From: Ustilaginoidea virens
Lineage: Eukaryota > Ascomycota > Sordariomycetes > Hypocreales > Clavicipitaceae
Reading direction: 5' to 3'
NCBI RefSeq assembly: GCF_000687475.1
Contig: NC_057316.1
Coordinates: 124,001 to 188,000, forward strand
DNA length: 64,000 nucleotides
Of the stretch, positions 1-8,077 are shown in pieces. The notes beneath the pieces were generated by a model, which was not told where the DNA came from, made no database searches, and saw nothing but the letters and a program-made list of their open reading frames with translations. The stretch's first letter is position 1, and each line of letters begins with the position of its first letter. Both the position numbers and the translations under genes were made by a program.

Positions 1-31
1 AAAAAAAGTCTTAAGCTGGAAGCCTTAAGAC

Positions 32-46
32 ACCGGGCTCATAACC
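32..46 (-). other. Copia-4 primer-binding site (initiator tRNA-Met anticodon-arm type)
   Basis: The plus strand reads ACCGGGCTCATAACC, immediately followed by the LTR end TGTTGCAA. GGGCTCATAACC is the anticodon stem-loop of eukaryotic initiator tRNA-Met (CAT anticodon). Similar sites lie beside the LTRs of Copia-1A, Copia-1B and Copia-3. Confidence 0.7.
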
Positions 47-539
47 TGTTGCAAAATGGTGATTCAGAACACTATTGGAAATGTACTGGATACCGACAGT
101 GGCGTATAAGGCGTTGCAGAATAAAACAAGGAGCTGGTTAAAGATTTAAAGCGCATAAGAGGTTGACCAGAGCAAAGATATCAGGGAAATCTAATTCTAA
201 TTGTTAGTGATTATTCTAGCTAGAAAGAGGGAATTTTAGGCATATTTCTACCATCTTGAAAAAGTAGTTGAAAATAATGAAAAACCGCAAAAATAGCGAA
301 AAACCCGACGAAAAGTCGGTCTGCCCAACCGTGCCCAGTCTGTGCCCAATATCCTACCCAGTGCATACCCAACCAAGCCCAGTGGCTTATAGCGGTGTGC
401 CGGATGCCCTATAACAGCCTGCCGTACAGGCCGGAAGCCCTATATCGGTCTGCCGTAAATGACCGGTGTAGCGGGTGACTGTATGTAGAAGGCCGAAAGT
501 GCTGGTTTGCCCATTTGGTAATCCCGTAGAAATGCGCCG

Positions 540-670
540 CCTGTTGTGGGCCCTGTGGCCCGCTGTGACCGGCCGCTGTGGCCGGCTATGGGGCGCTGTG
601 CCGGTGCCGTGACCGGCGCTGTGGCCCACTGTAATCGGCGTTGTGGGGCGCTGTGCCCCACCATAGCGCC
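540..670. repeat. GC-rich imperfect tandem repeats in the Copia-4 LTR
   Basis: Degenerate units of about 20 bp built around GCTGTGGCCCGCTGTGACCGG recur 5 to 6 times. They lie in the U3 side of the Copia-4 LTR. The composition differs sharply from the TA-rich surroundings and CpA/TpG dinucleotides survive, so RIP has hardly touched this stretch. Confidence 0.6.
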
Positions 671-761
671 TGGTATAGCCACCGCGATATCTCAACGCAG
701 AAACGTCGTATGGTGGCGAGACCAGTACCAAAATACAGCTAAAAAGGCGCTGATTTCAACA

Positions 762-1163
762 CTTACTACTATTAATAGTGGTCCTATTAGCTGGCGTTCT
801 AAGCGAGCCTCTTTAGTAGTGCTATCTACTTTAGAAGCTGAATCAGATATATTACTTGAGACTATCCGTAAGGTATAGTGGCTTTCTAACCTTTATAAAC
901 AGCTGGAAATTGATATTTTGCGCCCTATACCGCTATACTGCGATAATCAGGGCTCCATCTCAAATTCTAATGACCCTAATCAGTATGCTCGCACTAAGCA
1001 TACTCTATTAAAATTCCAGTATATTAGAGAGCAAGCCCAGCTAGGCTTAGTTAAAATAACCTACTTATCTATTAATAGTATGCCTGCTGACGGTCTTACT
1101 AAGCCACTGCCAGGCCCTAAATTTACTAGGTTCCGCGAGTTACTAGGCCTTAGGGCCTACTAA
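762..1163 (+). pseudogene. Copia-1' RNase H domain, C-terminal part of the gag-pol polyprotein
   Basis: Ribonuclease H removes the RNA strand of the RNA/DNA hybrid during reverse transcription. Visible motifs are SGPISWRSKRASLVVLST followed by LEAESD, then CDNQGSISNSNDPN and ADGLTKPLPGPKFTRFRELL, all typical of copia-type RNase H. One in-frame TAG (876-878) sits where Trp is expected (KV-W-LSN). The frame ends at TAA 1161-1163 after LGLRAY, the same terminus as in Copia-1A. The 5' side is cut by the Copia-4 LTR, so a longer reading frame running in from 546 is a chance fusion. Apart from the stop the domain is well preserved, much better than the neighbouring gypsy genes. Confidence 0.85.
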
Positions 1164-1284
1164 CTTATACTAACATATTTTTACTAAGGTTTTTCCTATG
1201 TTTTTCCTTAGCACTTTTTACTGCATTTTCTTTCCCTATCCTTTACACGATTAGCTTGCTACTATAGTAGCTAATTAGAGGGGG

Positions 1285-2060
1285 TGTTAAAATCCTATAG
1301 TAGCCTACTAGGCTGCTGGCCTTATGCCCTACTGGCCTACTAACCTTCTGGCCCTTATACCGCCTCTTAGACTTATGGTAGTATTACCTTAGGCCTTTGC
1401 CTTTTACCTTAAGGATTTTCAGTGGATTATTTACTGTATATTAAGTAAGGTAGGCCTTGTTGAAAAAGGTATGGCATTGCTAAATTAGCGTGGTTGCCTA
1501 CTAGCGTGGTGGCGGCCTACTAGCGTGGTGTGGCATTGCTAAATTAGCGTGGTGGCCTACTAGCGTGGTGGCTAGTCCACTAGTATGGTGGTTAGTCACT
1601 AGCGTGGTGGCTAGTTACTAGTGCGGTGACTAGTTACTAGTGCGGTAGTTAGGGTGGTTGAAAAGGCCCGATATAGTGGGGCTGCTGACGTATTATATAC
1701 GTGGCAAAGCGAGCATTACGAGGAGCTTTCTTACTGGCTACCTTGGATGCCTAGGCCCACCCCTCCTTCGTGTATATATAGGATAGCTTTCCCCCTTCTT
1801 TCTAGATAGTAGAAGGGTAGCACAATCGAACCTGTTAATACACTACATGCCTCTTAACTCCCACTTTTCCTGCGTTATTCTGGTTATCTTATATTTGCTT
1901 TGCCTTTACACTTGCCTCGCTTTATAGCACTTATATAGTCTTAGGACTTAGTGACGAATCTAGTATTTATACTAAGATTAAGTCACAGGTCGCAGACAGT
2001 CTTATGCCATCTAGCTAGCTAGTAAGGCTTTGCTTTATAGTGACCTTTAGAATTGCAATA
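1285..2060 (+). repeat. 3' LTR of Copia-1' (776 bp)
   Basis: Begins TGTTAAAATCC and ends AATTGCAATA; the ancestral end TTGCAACA is inferred from the Copia-4 LTR end and TG/CA symmetry. Positions 1480-1665 hold tandem copies of a motif like CTAGCGTGGTGGC. A second cluster, ACTAGTGCGGTGACTAGTT, follows. The same LTR in reverse flanks Copia-1A at 7188-7950 and 42091-42853. Confidence 0.9.
1773..1780 (+). promoter_or_regulatory. Putative TATA box in the Copia-1 LTR
   Basis: TATATATA followed by GG, after a CT-rich stretch and about 290 bp before the LTR end. The same box is kept in the reversed LTR copies (CCTATATATACACG near 42371). Inferred promoter; no transcript evidence. Confidence 0.4.
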
Positions 2061-2542
2061 ATTACTAATACTATAGGGCATATAAGAGCTATTAGTTGCA
2101 ATAAGGCCTACTTTAGCCTTTACCGATTCTAGATCGCTTTTGGTCCTAAATCTTTATTAATTTTATAACCAACATCTTAGCCTATAATGCCTCCGACCTA
2201 TATTACCTAATAGTTATTACTGATCGCCTATATAAATATATTTAGCTCGAAGCAATATACTTAATATAAATAGAGGACTATATAAAATAGTTCCTAGACT
2301 GCTAGTGGTGGTATTATAGGTTCCCCGCCTAGATTATTAGCGATAAAGGCTCGGACTAAATAGGCTAATTCTAGACTATAATATATAAAGCTATTAGGAC
2401 TAAATAACTCCTCTCGACGGTATATCACCTATAGACTAATAGTAGTGTAGAGCATATAAACTAAGAGATTTAGGCTATCTTACATATTAAAGTAGCATTT
2501 AATTAATACGATTGGCCCTAATATCTCGCGATTTGCTAGTAT

Positions 2543-3530
2543 TGTTACAATTCTGAGGGTAAATATAAAGTGAAGCCGGTATAAAGAGGCAAGACAAATA
2601 TAAATAACCAGAAACGCAGGAAAGGTGAAAAGAGTTAAAAGGCATGTAGTGCATTAACAGACTCGATTGTTCTGCTCTTCTACTATCTAGAAAGAAGGGG
2701 AAAAAGCTATTCTAAATATATCTAAGAGAGAGGATAGGCCCAGGCACCTAAGGTAGCCAGTAAGAGAGCTCCTCGTAATACCCATTATACCACAATATAT
2801 CCAGCCTTACCATATATTTAAAAATACGGTCTGATACGTTATATTAAGCCTTACCAAATATTTTAAATAATGCCCGGTGTGCCACGTAATATCCAGCCGT
2901 ATTAAATATTTTTAAATAATACCCGGTATGCCACGTAATATCCAGCCATATTAAATATCTTTTAAATAAGGCCCGGTATACCCACGTAATATCCGGCCGT
3001 ATTAAATATTTTTAAATAAAGCCCGGTATACCCATGTAATATCCGGCCGTATTAAATATTTTTAAATAAGGCCCGGTGTGCCCACGTAATATCCAGCCGT
3101 ATTAAATATTTTAAATAAGGTCCGGTGTGCCCACGTAATATCCGGCCGTATTAAATATTTTAAATAAGGCCTGGTGTGCCCACATAATATCCGGCCGTAT
3201 TAAATATTTTTTTTTTTAAATAAGGCCCGGTGTGCCTACGTAATATCCGGCCGTATTAAATGTCTTTTAAATCAGACCCGGTACGTCATATGCCGCCTTA
3301 CCATATATTTTAAAAATAAGGCCCGATACGTCATATCAAGCCTTACCAAAAATAAGGCCCAATAAAGGCCTACCTTATTTGGTATACAGTACTAATCCAC
3401 TGCAAATCCGGAAGGTAAACAGTAAAGACCCAAGGTTGGTAAGACACACCGTATGTCTGGTAGGACAGTCGTAAGTCCAAGAGACGGTAGAAGGGCCAGC
3501 AGTCTAGTAGACTACCGTAGGATTTTAACA
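2543..3530 (-). mobile_element. Solo LTR of Copia-1 (subtype B, repeat-expanded) in Gypsy-E
   Basis: Starts TGTTACAATTC and ends TTTTAACA on the plus strand, so it is in minus orientation. It is flanked by a perfect 5-bp duplication AGTAT (2538-2542 and 3531-3535). There is no internal sequence or PBS, so it is an LTR left by recombination between the two LTRs of a full element. It shares its ends with the 498-bp LTR at 5292-5789 but is 988 bp long because of the tandem array at 2795-3360. Confidence 0.92.
2795..3360. repeat. Tandem array of a ~55-60 bp unit inside the solo LTR
   Basis: About ten units with the core CACGTAATATCCGGCCGTAT, then TTAAATATTTTTAAATAAGG and CCCGGTGTGCC. The related LTR at 5292-5789 holds about one to two units in the same place, so the array expanded after the subtypes split. 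Units in the middle are the most alike. The GC-bearing CCGGCCG core persists despite RIP nearby. Confidence 0.8.
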
Positions 3531-4301
3531 AGTATATTCTAAATAACCGCACTTTTTTAGTTACTAGATATAGCCCGAATTATCTCCTAAATAGCTTCGA
3601 CTCTCTTATTGTAGCACCTCCCCCCAATATTATACTAAATTTAACGACCCTTAAGGGGCAAGCAGCGCGCTTCCTAGCTATAATATAGGAGGGGGGCAAA
3701 CTCGCCTAGGCTGCTATCGCCTTTACTTAATAGTAGTAGTAGGATACAATGAACCGTTCCTAACGCCTAGCGGAGCGCTATTAAATTAGGGATAGAGTTT
3801 AGCTAAGCCTATAGAATATTAAGACTAATCGGCCTTATAAGAAGCTCGATTAGGTATCTATAAAGTATACTATTATAGCTATCTTATCCCCGCTTAATAT
3901 CCGACTTAATATCTCTAATAGTATCTACTTAGTCTTTTATATTAATCTTATTGAATATATTACTACTGACCTACTGCCGAGCTAAATACTTATAGATATT
4001 AGGCCTGGTCCCCTATTAGTCCTATTAGAGGACTTTAATACCTTATATGAGGAATTTAAGGTCGAAAAGATATTAGCCGCAAAAAATGCTTAGGGTTAGG
4101 GCGGAAACTATAATATATTAGTAAGATAAAAGGGATACGATAGGCCGACTTAAGAGCCCCTTAAGAACTTTAAGGATATTATGGCACGGGAGGCATTTAA
4201 GGCTAAATAGGGGGATATTTAGATATATAATAGGCCCGGTCGAACCCTATAGTAACCCTAATATAGAAATAGATGAAAATTTTTCCTAGAGTAGGGGGGT
4301 A

Positions 4302-4554
4302 TATTACGGACTCGGGCTATGCCTGTGCTATAGATTGGCTAGGGCTCGGGCTACACCTGTGCCTAGCCTAGGATGGATTATATAAGGCAGACGCGCGGGC
4401 CGATAGGGCAATGTTAGGGCTCTAGCCCACGCTATATATGGATATAAGTAGGCCTCGGAGGGACTCCTATTCGGGCTCCTTCCTTTGTTCTCTAATTTAT
4501 TCAATATATACATTCGACGCCTATTCGCAGTCGCCCTAGGGCTAGTCCTTCACA
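4302..4554 (+). repeat. 3' LTR of Gypsy-E (253 bp)
   Basis: Begins TATTACGGACTCGGGC (ancestral TGTCACGGAC inferred from Gypsy-A) and ends GTCCTTCACA. It is related to the 254-bp LTRs of Gypsy-A, sharing a central block GACGCGCGGGC with GGGCAATGTTAGGGC, and more distantly to the 242-244 bp LTRs of B, C and D. Confidence 0.88.
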
Positions 4555-4632
4555 ACTAGTATATATAGTCACTAGTAGCCTACTATAATAAATAACCGCA
4601 ATATATAGCGGTAGGTCTCAGTATAAGAACAC

Positions 4633-4880
4633 AGGTGCCGTGGGTGCCGCAATATAAATATCGTAAGTTCCGTAGGTGCCGTAGGTGCCGTAAAATAAAT
4701 CCGTAAGTGCCATAGGTGCCGTAGGAGCTGTGATATAAATCCGCAAGTGCCGTAGGTGCCGTAGGTACTATAAAATAAATTCCGTAGGTGCCGTAGGTGC
4801 CGTAGGTTCCGTAATATAAATCCGTAAGTGCCGTAGGTGCCATAGGTAACGTGATATAAATATTATCACTGCCGCAAGTG
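4633..4880. repeat. 9-bp minisatellite (GGTGCCGTA)n in the Copia-1B leader
   Basis: Runs of GGTGCCGTA alternate with spacers AATATAAATCCGTAAGTGCC. The same array occurs in the Copia-1A leader at 41575-41673, so it belongs to the element and was not created locally. Confidence 0.85.
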
Positions 4881-5273
4881 CCTTAATATAAGGGTACCGT
4901 GAGTGCTGTACCACAAATATTATATATAGAATAATATAACAGGTGCCGTAAAGTGCAGTAGATATCGTGCACTAGGTGCAAAGGTGTTATATAGTGGTAT
5001 AGTATAATAGATATTACACTATAAAATCTGTAGGTGCCGTAGATTACTCTAAGGGTGTCGTAAGCTTACGCCAAAGGTTGATATAAGGTTATACCGTTGA
5101 TTACCGTAGGATAACGCTATAGATTACTAAAGGATTAGCCGAAGGTGATAATAGGTAAGCAGAGATACCAAAGGGTAAGCCGAGGGTGCTAAAAGATTTA
5201 GCTATATTAGTAGTACTAATAAGCAAGAGAGACCAAAGGGTGAACACAAAAGATAGGGTGAAACAAAGAAGTA

Positions 5274-5291
5274 AAACCCGGGCTTATAACC
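5274..5291 (-). other. Copia-1B primer-binding site
   Basis: AAACCCGGGCTTATAACC abuts the LTR. With one C-to-T change it matches the initiator tRNA-Met anticodon arm (GGGCTCATAACC). Confidence 0.75.
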
Positions 5292-5789
5292 TGTTACAAT
5301 TCTGAGGGTAAATATAAAGTGAAGCCGGTATAAAGGCAAGACAAATATAAATAACCAGAAACGCAGGAAAGGTGAAAATAGTTAAGAGGCATGTAGTACA
5401 TTAACAGACTCGATTGTACTACCCTTCTACTATCTAGAAAGAAGGGGAAAAGCTATCCTAAATATATCTAAGAGAGAGGGTAGGCCCAGGCATCTAAGGT
5501 AGCCAATAAGAGAGCTCCTTGTAATACCCATTATACCACGATATATCCAGCCTTACTATATATTTTAAAAATAAGGCCCGATACGTCATATCAAGCCTTA
5601 CCAAATTTAAAATAAAGCCCGATAAAGGCCTACCTTATTTGGTATACAGTACTAATCCACTGAAAATCCGGAAGGTAAACGGTAAAGGCCTAAGGTTGGT
5701 AAGACTACCGTAAGTCCGGTGGGACAGTCGTGAGTCCAAGAGACGGTGGAAGGGCCAGCAGTCTGGTAGACTACCATAGGATTTTAACA
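5292..5789 (-). repeat. 5' LTR of Copia-1B (498 bp, subtype B)
   Basis: Ends TGTTACAATTC and ATTTTAACA on the plus strand. It shares both ends and the CCCTTCTACTATCTAGAAAG block with subtype A (1285-2060) but lacks its GCTAGTAGGCC repeats, carrying CCAGCCTTACTATATATTTT units instead. Confidence 0.88.
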
Positions 5790-6759
5790 ATAATCTTTTT
5801 AGTGGTATTATTATTCCGGAGGGTATTCCGGAACAGCTTATCGGTTATTGCCTTACGGTAGGAAGTTAGCAGGGGCTTTGTTTCCTCCTATTAAAATAGT
5901 CTATTTATTGGCCTAGATAGGCCAATAGTGCCGGGAGGGGTCTAGTGCCGCGCCTATCTTTAGTATTATCGGGTGAGGCATTAGGGCCGGTGGTTAAGGT
6001 ATTTAAGCCTATAGTTAAGGCATCCAGGCCTATGGGTTGTAGCTGCGATACTATAATTCGTAATATCTAGTATTAGGGGCAGCTGTTTTATCAATATTAG
6101 GGGCTTGCCCGGTGCCGCTAGGGACGGTAAATCGGGGGATATTAATATTAGTGACTTCTAATGTATTACCGTCGGGTCCCTCTATTAAAGAAAGCATATT
6201 ATCGGGGCCTATAGCCTGACCTCGAGAGGCATTTATATTGCCACCTCGGCTAGCCCGGCTAGTGGTATAACCCCTAGGGTAAAATATTTAGTTGGTCGGG
6301 CTATAGTTATCGTCCATTAAATATTACTATTGCCGGGAGCTTTCCCCTATCTCAAATAGCGGCCTATAAATAGGCGCTTTCCCTTTCTATTACAGCAGCC
6401 AGCCCTTTTTTTCTTCAGTAGGAATAAAGGCCTTCTTTAATATAAATAGAGGGATAAGAGGTTATTGTGCCGTTGGTATTGCAAAGTCCCTAGAAGTTGA
6501 AAGGGCTTATAAAGGTCTTCGCAAGGGTAATCGCAAGGGTATTTATAAGGGTATTCATAACGGTATCTATAAGGGTATCTATAAGGGTATTCGAATAATT
6601 ATAGTAGGAAGTGAATTCTTCCAGCTTATAATAGAAGGGGCATTCTGACTTATTTATATCTCGCGTTCGGTATAAGCGTAAGGGACGGAAGGTTCTCTAT
6701 TTGGATTTAACCGGGATATAAAGGTTTTACATGCAAATTGGAGATCTATTTCCTCTTAA
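5790..6759 (-). pseudogene. Fragment of a Copia-2-type gag gene (oldest layer at the left)
   Basis: This stretch matches Copia-2 at about 51580-52612 along its whole length, in the same orientation. It represents part of the N-terminal half of the gag-like region of that polyprotein. It contains the same short repeat, AAGGGTATCTAT (6525-6595), that in Copia-2 (52370-52450) codes for a run of TLID-like tetrapeptides. Its left end is cut by the Copia-1B LTR and its right end by Gypsy-D, inserted after CTTAA (6755-6759). The missing remainder should lie beyond the right end of Gypsy-D, outside the window. No intact frame remains. Confidence 0.75.
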
Positions 6760-7003
6760 TATTACGGGCTCGGGCTACGCCCGTGCCATAATGTGGCTAG
6801 GACACGGGCTACGCCCGCGTCTAGCCTAAGAAGGGCAATAGACGGAGTTATAGGACTATACTAGGACTCCGATACGTATCATAATCAGGATATAAATAGA
6901 CTAGATAGAAGGTTCTTATTTGGATCCTTTTCCTTCCTCTTTAGTCTATTTAATATATATCACTAACGCCTATTCGCAGCCGCCCTAGGGCTAGTCCGTT
7001 ATA
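6760..7003 (+). repeat. 5' LTR of Gypsy-D (244 bp)
   Basis: Begins TATTACGGGCTCGGGCTACG and ends GTCCGTTATA (from GTCCGTCACA). Contains a TATA-like GGATATAAATAG (6889-6900) and AGTCTATTTAA (6943-6953), complementary to the PBS. Confidence 0.9.
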
Positions 7004-7187
7004 TTTAAATAGACTCTCTCAGCCTTGCTATTATAACCCTATGTTATGGAACTAATGATGCAAACGTTATACGATATCGAAATAAGCACGCCTAATAAGA
7101 TAGGGGCAGACGGCACGGGGCAGTAGCGCCCCCGATATAATATATACACCTAAATATAGTAACTTTCCGAGGGAATGCAATAGATTC
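7004..7187 (+). other. Gypsy-D self-priming site and leader before gag
   Basis: TTTAAATAGACT (7004-7015) directly follows the LTR and is the reverse complement of LTR positions 6943-6953 plus one base. The rest of the leader (TCTCAGCCTTGCTATTATAA onward) is shared with Gypsy-B1, B2 and C. No coding sequence seen. It is cut at 7187 by Copia-1A. Confidence 0.7.
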
Positions 7188-7950
7188 TATTGCAATTCTC
7201 AAGGTCACTATAAAAGCAGAGCCTTACTAGCTAGCTAGATGGCACAAGACTGTCTGCGACCTGTGAACTAATCTTAGTATAAATACTAGATTTTTCACTA
7301 AGTCCTAAGACTATATAAGTGCTATAAAGCAGGGCAAGTGTAAAGGCAAGGCAAATATAAGATAACCAGAAACGCAGGGAAGGTGGGAGTTAAGAGGCAT
7401 ATAGTGCATTAACAGACTCGATTGTGCTGCCCTTCTACTATTTAGAAAGAAGGGGAAAAGCTATCCTATATATACACGAAGGAGGGGTGGGCCTAGGCAT
7501 CCAGGGAAGCCAGTAAGAGGGCTCCCCGTAATGCTCGCTATGATACGTCAGCAACCCCGCTATATCCGACCTTTCTAACCACCCTAACCACCGCACTAGT
7601 AATTAGTCACCGCACTAGTAACTAGCTACCACGCTAGTGACTAACCACCACACTAGTGGACTAGCCACCACGCTAGTAGGCCACCACGCTAATTTAGCAA
7701 TGCCACACCACGCTAGTAGGCCGCCACCACGCTAGTAGGCAACCACGCTAATTTAGCAATGCCACACCTTTTCAATAAGGCCTACCTTACTTGATATATA
7801 GTAAATAATCCACTGAAAATCCTTAAGGTAAAAGGCAAAGGCCTAAGGTAATACTACCATAAGTCCAAGAGGCGGTATAAGGGCCAGAAGGTTAGTAGGC
7901 TAGTAGGGCATAAGGCCAGCAGCCTAGTAGGCTACTATAGGATTTTAACA
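7188..7950 (-). repeat. 3' LTR of Copia-1A
   Basis: Plus strand TATTGCAATTCTC to GATTTTAACA. A repeat block at 7565-7765 has CACCACGCTAGTAGGC units. Near-identical to 42091-42853. Confidence 0.93.
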
Positions 7951-8077
7951 CCCCTTCTGATTAGCTACTGTAATAGCAAGCTAATCGTCGTATAAAGGAT
8001 AGTAAAAGAAAATGCAATAAAAGTGCTAAGGAAAAACATAGGAAAAACCTTAGTAAGTTAATATAAGTTAGTATAAG

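Larger units (their letters stand above)
1..761 (-). mobile_element. Copia-4: 5' LTR and start of leader of a copia element truncated by the window edge
   Basis: The LTR is 47-761 (715 bp) read on the minus strand. It starts TGTTGAAATC and ends TTGCAACA, so it has TGTTG/CAACA termini. Directly outside it (32-46) lies a primer-binding site matching the initiator tRNA-Met anticodon arm, which fixes the minus orientation and makes 1-46 the start of the leader. It is inserted in the RNase H gene of Copia-1' at CTTAC (762-766). The other end lies left of the window, so the target duplication cannot be checked. The LTR is GC-rich and shows little RIP, unlike its host, which suggests a recent insertion or poor RIP targeting. 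An 8-bp inverted repeat (8-15 with 24-31) sits in the leader. The boundaries are inferred from terminal motifs, PBS and the break in the host gene. Confidence 0.72.
762..2060 (+). mobile_element. Copia-1' (3' end of a plus-strand Copia-1 element)
   Basis: The segment holds the end of an RNase H gene, a polypurine tract (1277-1284, AGAGGGGG) and a complete 3' LTR (1285-2060). The same sequences occur in reverse in Copia-1A (7188-8480). It is inserted in the Gypsy-E integrase gene: the gypsy frame resumes at 2061 with ATTACTAATAC, which matches uninterrupted Gypsy-D at 60796. Its 5' portion lies left of the window, beyond the Copia-4 insertion. Confidence 0.85.
2066..4262 (+). pseudogene. Gypsy-E integrase core, C-terminal domain and chromodomain, RIP-degraded
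   Basis: Integrase inserts the cDNA; the chromodomain is thought to steer insertion to marked chromatin. The frame reads, with stops at Gln/Trp positions, through the D,D,E core: the first Asp has become Asn (SINFIT-like context near 2155), VITDRL keeps the second Asp (near 2220), IISDKGSD is near 2340, and VEHIN (about 2440) keeps the Glu. After the solo LTR the frame continues with RPGPLLVLLEDFNTLYEEFK and the chromodomain motif EKILAAKNA, with KGYDRPT and EPLKNFKD (4060-4200). Stops occur about every 10 to 12 codons, almost all TAG or TAA. Clearly dead. Confidence 0.82.
2061..4554 (+). mobile_element. Gypsy-E: 3' part of a plus-strand Ty3/gypsy chromovirus
   Basis: Three pieces belong together: integrase sequence 2061-2542, integrase end plus chromodomain 3536-4262, and the 3' LTR 4302-4554. 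They are separated by a solo Copia-1 LTR with a perfect target duplication. A polypurine run GGGGGG precedes the LTR. The chromodomain gene ends right before the LTR, so this element lacks the extra 3' segment seen in Gypsy-B, C and D and resembles Gypsy-A. It sits in the leader of Copia-1B. The 5' half is outside the window. Confidence 0.85.
4555..5789 (-). mobile_element. Copia-1B: leader, primer-binding site and 5' LTR
   Basis: Minus orientation. The 5' LTR is 5292-5789, the PBS 5274-5291, and the leader with a 9-bp minisatellite runs left to 4555, where Gypsy-E is inserted. The leader matches that of Copia-1A at 41425-42072 (TAGTAGCCTACTATAA followed by AACCGCA). The gag and pol genes lie beyond Gypsy-E, outside the window. 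The LTR is inserted in a Copia-2-type gag fragment at ATAAT (5790-5794); that target is intact in Copia-2 near 51575. Confidence 0.83.

Noticed and set aside
32..46. Possible initiator tRNA-Met gene
   Set aside because: Only the anticodon arm matches, with no acceptor, D or T arm; it abuts an LTR end, so it is a primer-binding site. Same for the other three sites.
387..731. Minus-strand frames of 114 and 80 codons
   Set aside because: They lie inside the GC-rich repeat of the Copia-4 LTR; low stop density follows from composition.
546..878. 110-codon plus-strand open frame
   Set aside because: It runs from the GC-rich Copia-4 LTR into Copia-1' RNase H across the insertion junction at 761/762. 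Only the part after 762 is real coding sequence.
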